A DNA stretch of 64,000 nucleotides from Kitasatospora sp. A2-31 (GTDB lineage: Bacteria > Actinomycetota > Actinomycetes > Streptomycetales > Streptomycetaceae), in assembly GCF_022288725.1 (NCBI RefSeq), contig NZ_JAKNTA010000003.1, positions 383,286 through 447,285 of the forward strand. Direction: 5' to 3'. The notes under the pieces were generated by a model, which was not told the origin of the DNA, did no database searches, and saw only the letters and a list, made by a program, of their open reading frames with translations. Positions 21,077 to 29,142 of the stretch are shown piece by piece (position 1 is the stretch's first letter; each line of letters opens with the position of its first letter). A program made the position numbers and the translations under genes.

Positions 21077-21976
21077 ATGACGGATGCACAGATGACCGAC
21101 GCCCCGCTGCCCGACCGGTCGGCAGCGGCCGGACCGGTCGACCCGGCGGCCGGGACCCTCACCCTGCCGCCGGTCCCGGCGGCGCCCGCGGACGGCGTCC
21201 CGCTGGCCGCGTTGGAGACCCGCGACGTCTCCGCCTGGTTCGGCGCCCGCAAGGTGCTGGAGCGGGTCTCGCTGGCCATGACCGCGGGGGAGGTGACCGC
21301 GCTGATCGGCCCGTCGGGCTGCGGCAAGTCCACCTACCTGCGGATCCTCAACCGGATGCACGAGATGGTGCGCGGCGCGGCGCTCTCCGGCGAGGTGCTG
21401 CTGGACGGCGACGACGTCTACCGGCCGGGCCGGCGGCCCGCGGAGGTGCGCCGCCGGATCGGGATGGTGTTCCAGCGGCCGAACCCGTTCCCGGCGATGT
21501 CCGTCCAGGACAACGTCTCCAGCGGGCTGAAGCTGGCCGGCATCAAGGTGTCCCGGGAGGAGCGCGAGCACCTGGTGGAGACCAGCCTGCGCCGGGCCGG
21601 GCTCTGGGACGAGGTCTCCAGCCGGCTGCAGACCCCCGGTGGCTCGCTCTCCGGCGGGCAGCAGCAGCGCCTCTGCATCGCCCGGTCGCTGGCCGTCTCG
21701 CCGGACATCCTGCTGATGGACGAGCCGTGCTCGGCGCTCGACCCGACCTCGACCCGGCGGGTCGAGGAGACCATCGCGGAGCTGCGCGGGCGGCTGACCA
21801 TCGTGATCGTCACCCACAACATGCAGCAGGCGCAGCGGGTCTCGCAGTCCTGCGCGTTCTTCCTGGCCACCCACGACACCCCGGGCCGGATCGTCGAGGC
21901 CGGGCCGACCGAGCAGTTGTTCGGTGCCCCGCGCGACCGGCGGACCGCCGACTACGTCAACGGCCGCTTCGGGTAG
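21077..21976 (+). CDS. pstB: Phosphate ABC transporter ATP-binding protein PstB
   Basis: 299 aa, ATG 9 nt after GGAGG. An acidic/proline N-terminus of ~45 residues precedes the ATPase. Walker A GPSGCGKST, Q-loop VFQRPNPFPAMS (a PstB hallmark), signature LSGGQQQRLCIAR, Walker B ILLMDEPCSALDP and switch His in VTHNMQQAQR are all intact, and DYVNGRFG is the standard PstB C-terminus. It energises the PstC/PstA pair encoded upstream. The distance from the pstA gene is unusual: a binding protein and the sortase-like gene intervene. Confidence 0.94.
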   Translation: MTDAQMTDAPLPDRSAAAGPVDPAAGTLTLPPVPAAPADGVPLAALETRDVSAWFGARKVLERVSLAMTAGEVTALIGPSGCGKSTYLRILNRMHEMVRGAALSGEVLLDGDDVYRPGRRPAEVRRRIGMVFQRPNPFPAMSVQDNVSSGLKLAGIKVSREEREHLVETSLRRAGLWDEVSSRLQTPGGSLSGGQQQRLCIARSLAVSPDILLMDEPCSALDPTSTRRVEETIAELRGRLTIVIVTHNMQQAQRVSQSCAFFLATHDTPGRIVEAGPTEQLFGAPRDRRTADYVNGRFG

Positions 21977-22002
21977 CCGGGTGGCAGCGGGGCGCCCCGG
22001 GG

Positions 22003-22830
22003 TCAGACACGCCCCAGGAACCCCTCCAGCACCGCCGCGACGCCGTCCTGCTCGTTGCTGACGGTGTGCAGCGGCACCGCCGCCAGCACCTGTGGGTGCG
22101 CGTTGGCGACGGCGTACGCGGTGCCGGCCCAGGCCAGCATCTCCAGGTCGTTCGGCATGTCGCCGAAGGCCACCACCTCGCTGCGGTCGATCCCGCGCCC
22201 GGCGCACCAGCGGGCCAGCGTGCTGGCCTTGGTGACGCCGGGCGCGCTGATCTCCAGCAGCGGGACCGGCGCCGAGCGGGTGATCTCGGCCAGGTGGCCG
22301 GCCACCGCGCGCGCCTCGGTGAGCAGCTTGTCCGGGTCGAGGTCCGGGTGCTTGGCCAGCAGCTTGAACAGGCCCCTCACCGGGCCACCGGTGCCGAGCA
22401 GCTCCTCCGCCGGGCCGACCGGGTGGCTCTCGTCCTCGCCCCACATCCGCAGCTCGTACCCGGGCTCGCGGGCGAACCCGGCCGGGTACTCGAAGGCGAA
22501 CGCGGTACCGGGCAGCTTCGCCCGCAGCGCCGCGACCACGGCGAGCGCGGCCTCGGCGCCGAGCGGGGAGGACTCCAGCAGTTCGCCGCGCCGCACGTCC
22601 ACCACCGCGCCGCCGTTGGAGCAGATCGCCACACCGTGGCCGCCGATGTGCGCGCTCACCTGCTGCATCCAGCGCGGCGGGCGGCCGGTCACGAACACCA
22701 CCTGGACGCCGGCCGCCTCGGCCGCCGCGAGGGCCGCGGCGGTGCGGGCGCTGACGGTGCCGCCGCCGCAGAGCAGGGTGCCGTCCAGGTCGGTGGCGAT
22801 CAGGCGGGGGGTGGTGCGGGGTGTGGTCAC
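22003..22830 (-). CDS. Cof-type HAD-superfamily hydrolase
   Basis: 275 aa. HAD motif I DLDGTLL (nucleophile Asp near residue 15), motif II VTGRPP, a C2B-type cap, the conserved Lys before the cap end (GVTKAST) and motif III/IV FGDMPNDLEML, as in Cof/YbjI sugar-phosphate phosphatases. Substrate cannot be told from sequence. Convergent with pstB, with only 26 nt between the stops, and not obviously part of the Pst-like locus. Confidence 0.88.
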   Translation of the reverse strand: MTTPRTTPRLIATDLDGTLLCGGGTVSARTAAALAAAEAAGVQVVFVTGRPPRWMQQVSAHIGGHGVAICSNGGAVVDVRRGELLESSPLGAEAALAVVAALRAKLPGTAFAFEYPAGFAREPGYELRMWGEDESHPVGPAEELLGTGGPVRGLFKLLAKHPDLDPDKLLTEARAVAGHLAEITRSAPVPLLEISAPGVTKASTLARWCAGRGIDRSEVVAFGDMPNDLEMLAWAGTAYAVANAHPQVLAAVPLHTVSNEQDGVAAVLEGFLGRV

Positions 22831-22900
22831 CGGACCATCTTCGCCTACCGCCGCCGGGAGGTCACCGCCGCGGCGGCGGCCTCCCGGCGGGGTCGGGGCC

Positions 22901-23908
22901 TCAGCCGACGTCGAGGGTCAGGCCCGCGGTGTGCAGCTGGCCGCCCGTCTGGAACTGGAGGAACAGCCGCCAGGCGCCGCTCGCCGGCAGCTCGGCGTGG
23001 AACGGCAGGGTCGGCCCGCCGGTGGCGCCCGCCGCGGCCCGGGCCTCGGGGTGCAGGTGAGCGAAGGCCTGGTCCCCGGCGCGGAAGGCGGTCAGGTGGG
23101 CGAAGGTCTCCAGGTACGGCTGCAGGTCGGTGACCGGCTTGCCGTCCTTGCTGACGGTGACCTTCAGCTCGCCCGCCTTCCCGGCGACCGGGGTGCCCTC
23201 GACGGAGACGGTGTAGCCGTCGACGGTGGCCGTGCCGGTGGCGGCGGGCAGTTCCGCGACGGCGGCCGCGCCCTCGCCGGGGACGGTCACCGTCCGGCTG
23301 AGCACCAGACCGGTGCCCCGGCCGGGGCCGCTGTCCGGCACGAAGGAGGCGTAGAGCCGCCAGCTGCCGGCGGTGAGGGCGGCCAGCGGGGCCGTCCAGG
23401 TGCCGTCGGCGGCCATCTCGGGGTGCACGTGCTGGAAGCCGGTGAGGTCGGAGCGGATCGCGTAGAAGTGCATCCGCTTGGTCTGGTCGGGCTCGAAGGC
23501 GGTCAGCGGCTTGCCGTCCGGGCCGGTGACGGTGAACCGGAACTCGGTGGGCGCCCCGGCCGGCAGCGAGTCGGTGGCCGGGGTCAGGCGGTAGCCGTTG
23601 CGCTCGGCCGCCAGGCCGGGGGCGTCCGCCGCGGGGTCGGCGGTGCCGGGCGCCGCGGTGGTCGCGGTGGCGGAGTCGGCCCCGGGCATCCGGTGGCCCT
23701 GGTGTCCGCCGGCGGGCGTGCCGGCACCGGTGCCGGTGGCGCCGGTGGCCGTGGCGGTGGCGGTGGCGCCGGCCGCGCCGTGGTCCATGCCGCCCATCGC
23801 GTCGGAGCCGCAGGCGGTGAGGGTGAGCGCGAGGACGGCGGCCCCTGCGGCGAGCGCCAGCGAGCGGTTGCGGGTACGGCGGGTGCGGGTGTGGGTGGTG
23901 TGGGACAT
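22901..23908 (-). CDS. Met/His-rich lipoprotein, probably copper-related
   Basis: 335 aa. Twin-basic leader then hydrophobic stretch and lipobox ALTLTAC, so lipid-anchored outside the membrane. Just after the Cys is a Met/His-rich stretch (DAMGGMDHGAAG, then GGHQGHRMPG) suited to Cu(I)/Cu(II) binding. The rest looks like two beta-sandwich units with MHFYAIRSDLTGFQHVHPEM and LTAFRAGDQAFAHLHPEA, each keeping an H-x-H pair. Lies 80 nt downstream of a DUF6153-like gene with a CsoR-like operator. A role in extracytoplasmic copper handling is inferred from motifs and context, not from a characterised homolog. Confidence 0.72.
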   Translation of the reverse strand: MSHTTHTRTRRTRNRSLALAAGAAVLALTLTACGSDAMGGMDHGAAGATATATATGATGTGAGTPAGGHQGHRMPGADSATATTAAPGTADPAADAPGLAAERNGYRLTPATDSLPAGAPTEFRFTVTGPDGKPLTAFEPDQTKRMHFYAIRSDLTGFQHVHPEMAADGTWTAPLAALTAGSWRLYASFVPDSGPGRGTGLVLSRTVTVPGEGAAAVAELPAATGTATVDGYTVSVEGTPVAGKAGELKVTVSKDGKPVTDLQPYLETFAHLTAFRAGDQAFAHLHPEARAAAGATGGPTLPFHAELPASGAWRLFLQFQTGGQLHTAGLTLDVG

Positions 23909-23988
23909 CTCGTCGGTTCTCTTCCGGTGTGTTCGGACAGGGCGCGGCGCGCCCGGACCTCGTTCGGGGAGGTCCGGGCGGGGCCCGG

Positions 23989-24462
23989 TCACGTCCGTGC
24001 GACGCACATCCGGAGCAGGAGCCGGCGGCCGGCCGCCGGCGGCGCCCGCGGGCCGTCGGCCCGCCGCCGGAACGCCCCGCCGAGGGCGGCGAGCAGGGCC
24101 GCGACCGGGGCGAGCGCCCGTACGGCGGGCGGGGGGAGCTCGGCGGCGTCCCGGTCCCGGGCCGACACGCAGGACGCGGCCTGCTGCTCGCCGCCCGCCG
24201 TCCGCCCGCCTTCGAGGCGCGGGCCCGGGGCCGTGGGCGGGGCGGCGGCGTGCTGCGGGTCGCCGCGGCCGGCGGCGGGGTGGTGCGGCGGTCCCTGCGG
24301 GGGGGCGACGGGCGCGGAGGAGGCCGGTTCGTGACAGCCGCCGGCCGCGGTGGGCGAACCGTGCATCAGGAACAGTCCGGCCAGCAGGGCGCAGACGGCC
24401 AGCAGCCGGGCGGTCGTCCGCCCGCCGCTCCGCCCGTCGCTCCACCGTCCGCCCGCCGTCAC
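23989..24462 (-). CDS. DUF6153-like small membrane protein
   Basis: 157 aa from a GTG with no good Shine-Dalgarno. One N-terminal helix (TTARLLAVCALLAGLFLMHG) is followed by a His/Cys-containing proline-rich loop (GGCHEPASSAP, PPHHPAAGRGDPQHAAA) and a second hydrophobic stretch near the C-terminus. The architecture resembles the streptomycete DUF6153 family, whose function is unknown. The CsoR-like palindrome 9 nt upstream and the metal-binding-type lipoprotein downstream suggest copper-controlled expression. Confidence 0.6.
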   Translation of the reverse strand: MTAGGRWSDGRSGGRTTARLLAVCALLAGLFLMHGSPTAAGGCHEPASSAPVAPPQGPPHHPAAGRGDPQHAAAPPTAPGPRLEGGRTAGGEQQAASCVSARDRDAAELPPPAVRALAPVAALLAALGGAFRRRADGPRAPPAAGRRLLLRMCVART

Positions 24463-24471
24463 GAAGGAGAC

Positions 24472-24490
24472 GATACCCCGGATGGGTATC
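24472..24490 (-). promoter_or_regulatory. CsoR-like copper operator
   Basis: Inverted repeat GATACCC-CGGAT-GGGTATC immediately upstream of the DUF6153-like gene. It fits the actinobacterial CsoR operator pattern (TACCC, short spacer, GGGTA), at which the repressor is released by Cu(I). Location directly before the start codon fits repression. Confidence 0.65.
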
Positions 24491-24608
24491 GGATCCTCGT
24501 GAGTTTCGGCCCCGGGCCACCGCTTTCCGGCCGATTCGCCCAGGTGGCGGATCCCGCGGGGCGCGAGTGGGCAGAAGGGGAGCGGCCACCCCGACGGCAG
24601 GAAGAGCC

Positions 24609-24803
24609 ATGCCACCTCGCCAGCTCCAGGTCCGCCCGCTCCAGGACGAGTGTTCTCCGACCACCCCGGGCTCCCGGGACGCCTCGCGCGAGCCGGTACT
24701 GATCGGCGACATCCTCTTCGAGGCCCTCGCCGAGCTCGCCGGCCGCGGCGCCGCCGAGGCGCCTGCGCGCTTTCCCGGCCAGCGCACCCGTGCCCACCCG
24801 TAG
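24609..24803 (+). CDS. Small hypothetical ORF
   Basis: 64 aa, ATG preceded by AGGAAGAG. The sequence (MPPRQLQVRPLQDECSPTTP, then VLIGDILFEALAELAGRG) has one Cys and a short amphipathic helix, with no recognised domain. It reads away from the copper-related pair. Could be spurious given the GC content; the ribosome-binding site is the only positive sign. Confidence 0.3.
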   Translation: MPPRQLQVRPLQDECSPTTPGSRDASREPVLIGDILFEALAELAGRGAAEAPARFPGQRTRAHP

Positions 24804-24980
24804 GACCGGTCCCGAAGCCCTCGCCGGACCGTCCGCGATCCCGTCCGAAGCCGCTCCCGGGTCCGTTCGACCGGGCCCGGGCCGGGCGGCCGCTTCCGTC
24901 CACTCCGCCCCGACCTGCGGGAACGCCGCCGGCCACCCGAGAGCCCCGGCCGGTTGACGCTGCTTTGTCGCGGTATTCCG

Positions 24981-25020
24981 CGGCTAGACGCTTTATGCCA
25001 TGGCATAAAGCGTCTAGCCG
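24981..25020. repeat. Perfect 40-bp palindrome
   Basis: Two 20-nt arms meet with no spacer at 25000/25001; the left arm begins CGGCTAGACG and the centre is GCCATGGC. It is more AT-rich than its surroundings and has no T-tract, so a terminator role is unlikely. It sits 41 nt before the first small gene at the left edge of the biosynthetic cluster and may be a large operator or cruciform-forming site. Confidence 0.85.
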
Positions 25021-25061
25021 GGCAGGGCCGGGCACCGAATTCCGGCGCTGAAGATGGAAGT

Positions 25062-25364
25062 ATGTACCTCATACATGTGCGCCTCCGGGCTCCTGGTGGA
25101 TCGACGAGTACGGCGGACCTGGCCGGAATCATCGGTTCCTTCGCGGAGGACCGGGACCGGCTCGAACACGTCTCCGTGCACCGGACCCTCCCCGGGGAGG
25201 TCACGGTCGGCTTCTTCAGCCTGGTGGCGAGCCTGACCGAGGCCGAGGAGAGCGCGGCCCGGGTGGCCGGGCGGGCCGTGTCCGACCACCCCGACCTGGC
25301 CGGTTTCGCCGTCGGGTCGGTCGGTGCGGCGCTGGTGCCGGGCCCTTGGTGGGACCTGTCCTGA
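25062..25364 (+). CDS. Small conserved-looking protein at cluster edge
   Basis: 100 aa, ATG just after GGAAG. Predicted alpha/beta protein (MYLIHVRLRAP, then EVTVGFFSLVASLTEAEESA) ending GPWWDLS. No signal peptide, membrane segment or catalytic motif. I recall similar ~100-aa proteins beside SARP genes in actinomycete clusters but cannot name a family. Lies between the 40-bp palindrome and the secreted peptide gene. Confidence 0.65.
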   Translation: MYLIHVRLRAPGGSTSTADLAGIIGSFAEDRDRLEHVSVHRTLPGEVTVGFFSLVASLTEAEESAARVAGRAVSDHPDLAGFAVGSVGAALVPGPWWDLS

Positions 25365-25529
25365 ACGGGCCGGCGTGGACGGCTTAGGACAGTGCATGTT
25401 CCGTCCAGGCGCCATCTGTTCCCTCCGGCCCGGCCGTCGAGCACAGTGGAGATGTCGGCGGGAACGAGCGCCGCACAGGATCCCGGGAAGCGCCCGGGCA
25501 ACAGTCGAGAAACCATTCGGGAGAATTCC

Positions 25530-25712
25530 ATGCTGGCCACGCGTGTCTCCAAGTTCGCCGCTCTCGCGCTCATCGTTTTCGGCGGAATGACGATTCAGGC
25601 GGCCGTTTCGGAATCCGCGTCCGGTCGCTCCGGCGAAATCGCGACCGCGGCGGCGGACGTGCACATCACCCAGGACAACGACCGCCTGGACGACGTCACC
25701 TGGGGTTCCTGA
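25530..25712 (+). CDS. Small secreted peptide
   Basis: 60 aa, ATG a few bases after GGGAG. Basic start (LATRVSKF), hydrophobic core ALALIVFGGMTIQAAV, probable cleavage near ATAAA, leaving about 20 residues ending NDRLDDVTWGS. No Cys and few Ser/Thr, so not an obvious lanthipeptide precursor. Position between the ~100-aa gene and the SARP suggests a signalling or regulatory role, but there is no direct evidence. Confidence 0.6.
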   Translation: MLATRVSKFAALALIVFGGMTIQAAVSESASGRSGEIATAAADVHITQDNDRLDDVTWGS

Positions 25713-25862
25713 TCCCGCGGCTGCGGTGGACGCGGCGGACGGACCGCCGCACGGTGCGATGAACGACCGGCAGAGATGCCGACGGCCGGATGTCACGGAA
25801 TGAACCGGCAGTTCCTGGAACAGGCGCTGTGATTCGGGCGATGCACGACGGGGGCGAAGACG

Positions 25863-27941
25863 ATGGAATTCCTGGTGCTGGGTGCGCTGGAGGCGCGCCG
25901 GGCGGGCGAGCCGGTGGACGTCCGGGGCATGCGGCAGCAGCGGCTGCTGGCCCTGCTGCTGCTCAACGCCAACCGGGTGGTTCCGGTGGACGTGCTGGTG
26001 GACGAGCTCTGGGAGGACCCGCCGCTGTCGGCCCGTCCGCAGGTGCACAACGCGATCCGCGACCTGCGCCGCATCCTGTCGGGCGCCCACGAGTGCCGAC
26101 TGGTCACCGTCGACGTCGGCTACCGCCTGGTCGTCCCCGAGGGCGCGCTCGACGCGCACAACTTCGCCGGCCGGGTCCGCGAGGCCCGGGTGGCCGAGCG
26201 GGAGGGCCGGCTCCCCGAGGCGATCCGGCTGCTTCAGTCCGCGGTGGACCTCTGGCGCGGCGACGCGTTCGCCGGCATCCACTGCCCCGCCGTCACCGGC
26301 GCCGCCGTCAAGCTCAACGAGCAGCGGCTGACCGCCACCGAGGACCTCATGGCGCTGCGCCTGAAGGTCGGTGAATCCAGCTCGTTGGTGGGCGAGTTGC
26401 ACGCGCTGCTGGCCGAGTACCCGCTGCGCGACTCGCTCCGCGGCAGCCTGATGACGGCCCTGTGCCGCAGCGGGCGGCAGGCCGACGCGCTCGCCGTCTA
26501 CGACGAGGGCAGACGCTTCCTCGCCGACGAGCTCGGCCTGGAGCCGAGCCCCCGACTCCGGGCGCTGCAGGCGGAGATCCTCGCCGACGCCCCGGGCATC
26601 CACGGCGCCGCCGTCCGCACCGCCGGCCTCGACGGCTCCCGCGTCCGCGCCTCCGGGGCCCGTGCGTCCGATGCCGTTCCCGTGCTCGCCGGCCCCGCCG
26701 CCGACGGAGGCTCCCGGTCCGCGCCGTCGTCGGGCGCCCCCGGCCCGGACGGCCGTCGCGCGCTGCCCGCGGGCCCGGCGCCCGCTGCCGACCGCCACCG
26801 CAACTACCTGCCGCACGACCTCACCGACTTCACCGGCCGCCCCGCCGAACTGGCCGCGGTGCTGGACGCGGTGGCCGAGGCGCCGGCCGGCGCCCCGCTG
26901 ATGGTCGCGGTCGACGGCATGGGAGGGGTGGGCAAGACGACCCTGGCGGTGCACGTCGCCCACCGGGTCACGCCGCACTACCCCGACGGCCAGTACTTCG
27001 TCGGCCTGCACGGCTTCAGCGAGTCGCGGCCTCCGCTGCCGCCCGAGCAGGCGCTCGGCGCGCTGCTGCTGGCCGCCGGCGTCCCGCCGAAGGCGATCCC
27101 CGCCAGCCTGGAGGAGCGCAGTGCCCTGTGGCGGTCCACGCTGGCCGGCCGGCGCTGCCTGGTGGTCCTCGACGACGCGGCGGACACCGCCCAGGTCAGA
27201 CCGCTGCTGCCGGGCACCGGCGGCACGCTGGTGCTGGTGACCAGCAGACGCAAGCTCACCGCACTCGACGGCGCACTGCCGGTCTGCCTGGACGTGCTGC
27301 CGCCCGCGGACGCGGCCGCCCTGTTCGGCCGGATCGTCGGCGAGCAGCGCGCGGGCCGGGAGCCGGCGAAGGTCGCCGAGGCGGTCGACCTCTGCGGGTA
27401 CCTGCCGCTCGCGGTCCGGATCGCCGCGACCAGGCTGCGCGACCGCCCCGCGTGGGCGGTCGCCGACCTGGTGGACCGGCTCTCCACCACGCCGCAGCGG
27501 GCGCGCTGCCTGCAGTCCGCCGAGCGGGACCTGATGGCGATGCTGCGGGCCTCGTACCAGCACCTGGACCGGGAGCAGCGGCGGTTCAGCCGGCTGCTCA
27601 GCCTGCACCCGTCCCCGTCCTTCGACATCGACCACGCGGCCGCCGTGACCGGCCTGCCCGCCGACGAGGTCGAGTGCTACGTCGACGTGCTCTTCGAGAA
27701 CAACCTCGTCCGGCTGGACGCGCCGGCCCGGTTCTCCTTCCACCGCCTGATCAGGGACTGCACCCGCGACCTGCTCGTCGAGTGTGCGGCGGCCGGCTTC
27801 GCGCCGGAGGGTTTCGCGCCGGAGGGTTTCGCGCCCGAGAGGTTCGTGCCGGAGGGGCTCACCGCCGAGGGCCGGGCGCTCGACGCCCTCGTGCCGGAGG
27901 CCGAACCGGTCGGCCGGCTGGTCTCGCTCGACGCGGCCTAG
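25863..27941 (+). CDS. AfsR/SARP-family transcriptional activator with NB-ARC ATPase domain
   Basis: 692 aa. Residues 1-95 form the OmpR-type DNA-binding domain (MEFLVLGALEARRAG ... VDVLVDELWEDPPLS), 96-245 the bacterial transcriptional activation domain (ELGLEPSPRLRALQAEIL), and ~330-600 an NB-ARC module with P-loop GMGGVGKTT at ~353 and LVVLDDAADTAQV. The tail carries an imperfect five-residue repeat (GFAPE) near 27797-27850. No tetratricopeptide repeats, so shorter than AfsR itself. Such SARPs switch on their cluster by binding heptameric repeats; it is the likely pathway activator. Confidence 0.92.
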   Translation: MEFLVLGALEARRAGEPVDVRGMRQQRLLALLLLNANRVVPVDVLVDELWEDPPLSARPQVHNAIRDLRRILSGAHECRLVTVDVGYRLVVPEGALDAHNFAGRVREARVAEREGRLPEAIRLLQSAVDLWRGDAFAGIHCPAVTGAAVKLNEQRLTATEDLMALRLKVGESSSLVGELHALLAEYPLRDSLRGSLMTALCRSGRQADALAVYDEGRRFLADELGLEPSPRLRALQAEILADAPGIHGAAVRTAGLDGSRVRASGARASDAVPVLAGPAADGGSRSAPSSGAPGPDGRRALPAGPAPAADRHRNYLPHDLTDFTGRPAELAAVLDAVAEAPAGAPLMVAVDGMGGVGKTTLAVHVAHRVTPHYPDGQYFVGLHGFSESRPPLPPEQALGALLLAAGVPPKAIPASLEERSALWRSTLAGRRCLVVLDDAADTAQVRPLLPGTGGTLVLVTSRRKLTALDGALPVCLDVLPPADAAALFGRIVGEQRAGREPAKVAEAVDLCGYLPLAVRIAATRLRDRPAWAVADLVDRLSTTPQRARCLQSAERDLMAMLRASYQHLDREQRRFSRLLSLHPSPSFDIDHAAAVTGLPADEVECYVDVLFENNLVRLDAPARFSFHRLIRDCTRDLLVECAAAGFAPEGFAPEGFAPERFVPEGLTAEGRALDALVPEAEPVGRLVSLDAA

Positions 27942-28112
27942 GGACGGCTCGCGCCCCCCGCTCCCGTTCTTCCCCGCCGATCGGCCCCCGCCGGTCGGCC
28001 GGGCCTGCTGTCCGGACATCTTTCCGGAACGTTCGGGTCAGTGGCCGTCTACCCAAGGTCAGTAAGCTCCCCATAAACAAGCAGATAGCGCTGATCGAGG
28101 GGGATCGCATCA

Positions 28113-29108
28113 ATGCTGGATGTTTTGGGGCTCGACGCCGAATCGGAGGCCGTCTACCGCGGGATGCTCGGGAACCCGCAGAGCGGTGTCGCCGGGCTCG
28201 CGGCCGGGTTGGGCATGACCGAGGAGAGAGTCCGCCGCTGCCTGGACAGACTCAGCGAACTCGCGCTCATCCAGCCCTCGGCGCGGGAGGGCATAGGTTT
28301 CCGGGCGATCGGCCCGGAGACCGCGATGGAGGTCCTGCTGGCCCGTCAGCAGGCTGAACTGGCCGCCCAGCAGATGCGGGTCGAGGCCTCCCGGGCGGCG
28401 GCGGCCCAGCTGATCGCCGAGTGCTCGGCGCTGCGCCCGGCGGCCACCGACGCCGACTCCGAGCAGCTGATCGGACCGGAGTCGATTCGCGAGCGGCTGG
28501 CGGAGCTGGCCGGTTCCGCGCGGACCGAGGTCGCCACCTTCGCCCCGGGCGGCGCCCACTCCGAGGAGGACCTGCGGGCCAGCCGGGCGCCCAACGCCGC
28601 GCTGCTGGAGCGCGGGGTGCAGATGCGGACCGTCTACCTGGACAGCGTCCGCAACCACCGGCCGACGCTGGACCACGTCACCTGGCTGAACTGCCACGGC
28701 GGGCAGGTCCGCACCGTGCCGGACCTGCCGATCCGGATGATCATCTTCGACCAGCGCCAGGCGGTGCTGCCGATCGACACCGAGGACGCCCGGGCCGGCG
28801 CGGTGGTACTGCGCGGGGCCGGGACGGTCGCGGCGCTGTGCGCCCTGTTCGAGAGCGTCTGGAACGTCGCGATCCCGGTCGGGGACACCCCGAAGTGCGA
28901 CGCCAAGGGCATGCCGCCGCAGGAGCACGCCGTCCTCAAGATGCTCGCCCAGGGCTACACCGACGAGGCCATCGCCAAGCGCATGGGGGTCTCGCCGCGC
29001 ACGGCCCGGCGTTTCGCCGCCAACCTGATGGAGAGGCTGGACGCCCGGAGCCGGTTCGAGGCCGGGGTGCACGCCGTCCAGGACGGCTGGCTCCCCGCCA
29101 CGCGCTGA
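28113..29108 (+). CDS. LuxR-family regulator with TrmB-like N-terminus
   Basis: 331 aa, ATG after GAGGGGGA. The N-terminal ~70 residues (ESEAVYRGMLGNPQSG ... LGMTEERVRRCLDRLSELAL) resemble a TrmB/winged-helix module; the C-terminal ~65 residues are a LuxR HTH (ILKMLAQGYTDEAIAKRMGV, SPRTARRFAANLMERLDA). The central region (MRTVYLDSVRNH ... RMIIFDQRQAVLPID) is the phospholipase D-like sensing fold of this streptomycete regulator type. Many secondary-metabolite clusters carry one as a pathway-specific regulator. Convergent with the MFS gene. Confidence 0.88.
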   Translation: MLDVLGLDAESEAVYRGMLGNPQSGVAGLAAGLGMTEERVRRCLDRLSELALIQPSAREGIGFRAIGPETAMEVLLARQQAELAAQQMRVEASRAAAAQLIAECSALRPAATDADSEQLIGPESIRERLAELAGSARTEVATFAPGGAHSEEDLRASRAPNAALLERGVQMRTVYLDSVRNHRPTLDHVTWLNCHGGQVRTVPDLPIRMIIFDQRQAVLPIDTEDARAGAVVLRGAGTVAALCALFESVWNVAIPVGDTPKCDAKGMPPQEHAVLKMLAQGYTDEAIAKRMGVSPRTARRFAANLMERLDARSRFEAGVHAVQDGWLPATR

Positions 29109-29142
29109 CTCCGGGCGACGAGACGCTTTCGGGCAGCAGGCG

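Noticed and set aside
22901-25573. A single 890-residue minus-strand protein including the lipoprotein
   Set aside because: Only the part from 23908 leftward has a signal peptide, lipobox and domain-like sequence; the upstream part overlaps other genes and the copper operator.
25530-25712. Confident call of a lanthipeptide precursor for the LanB-like enzyme
   Set aside because: The mature part has no Cys and few Ser/Thr, and its start is a typical Sec signal sequence; kept only as a possibility.
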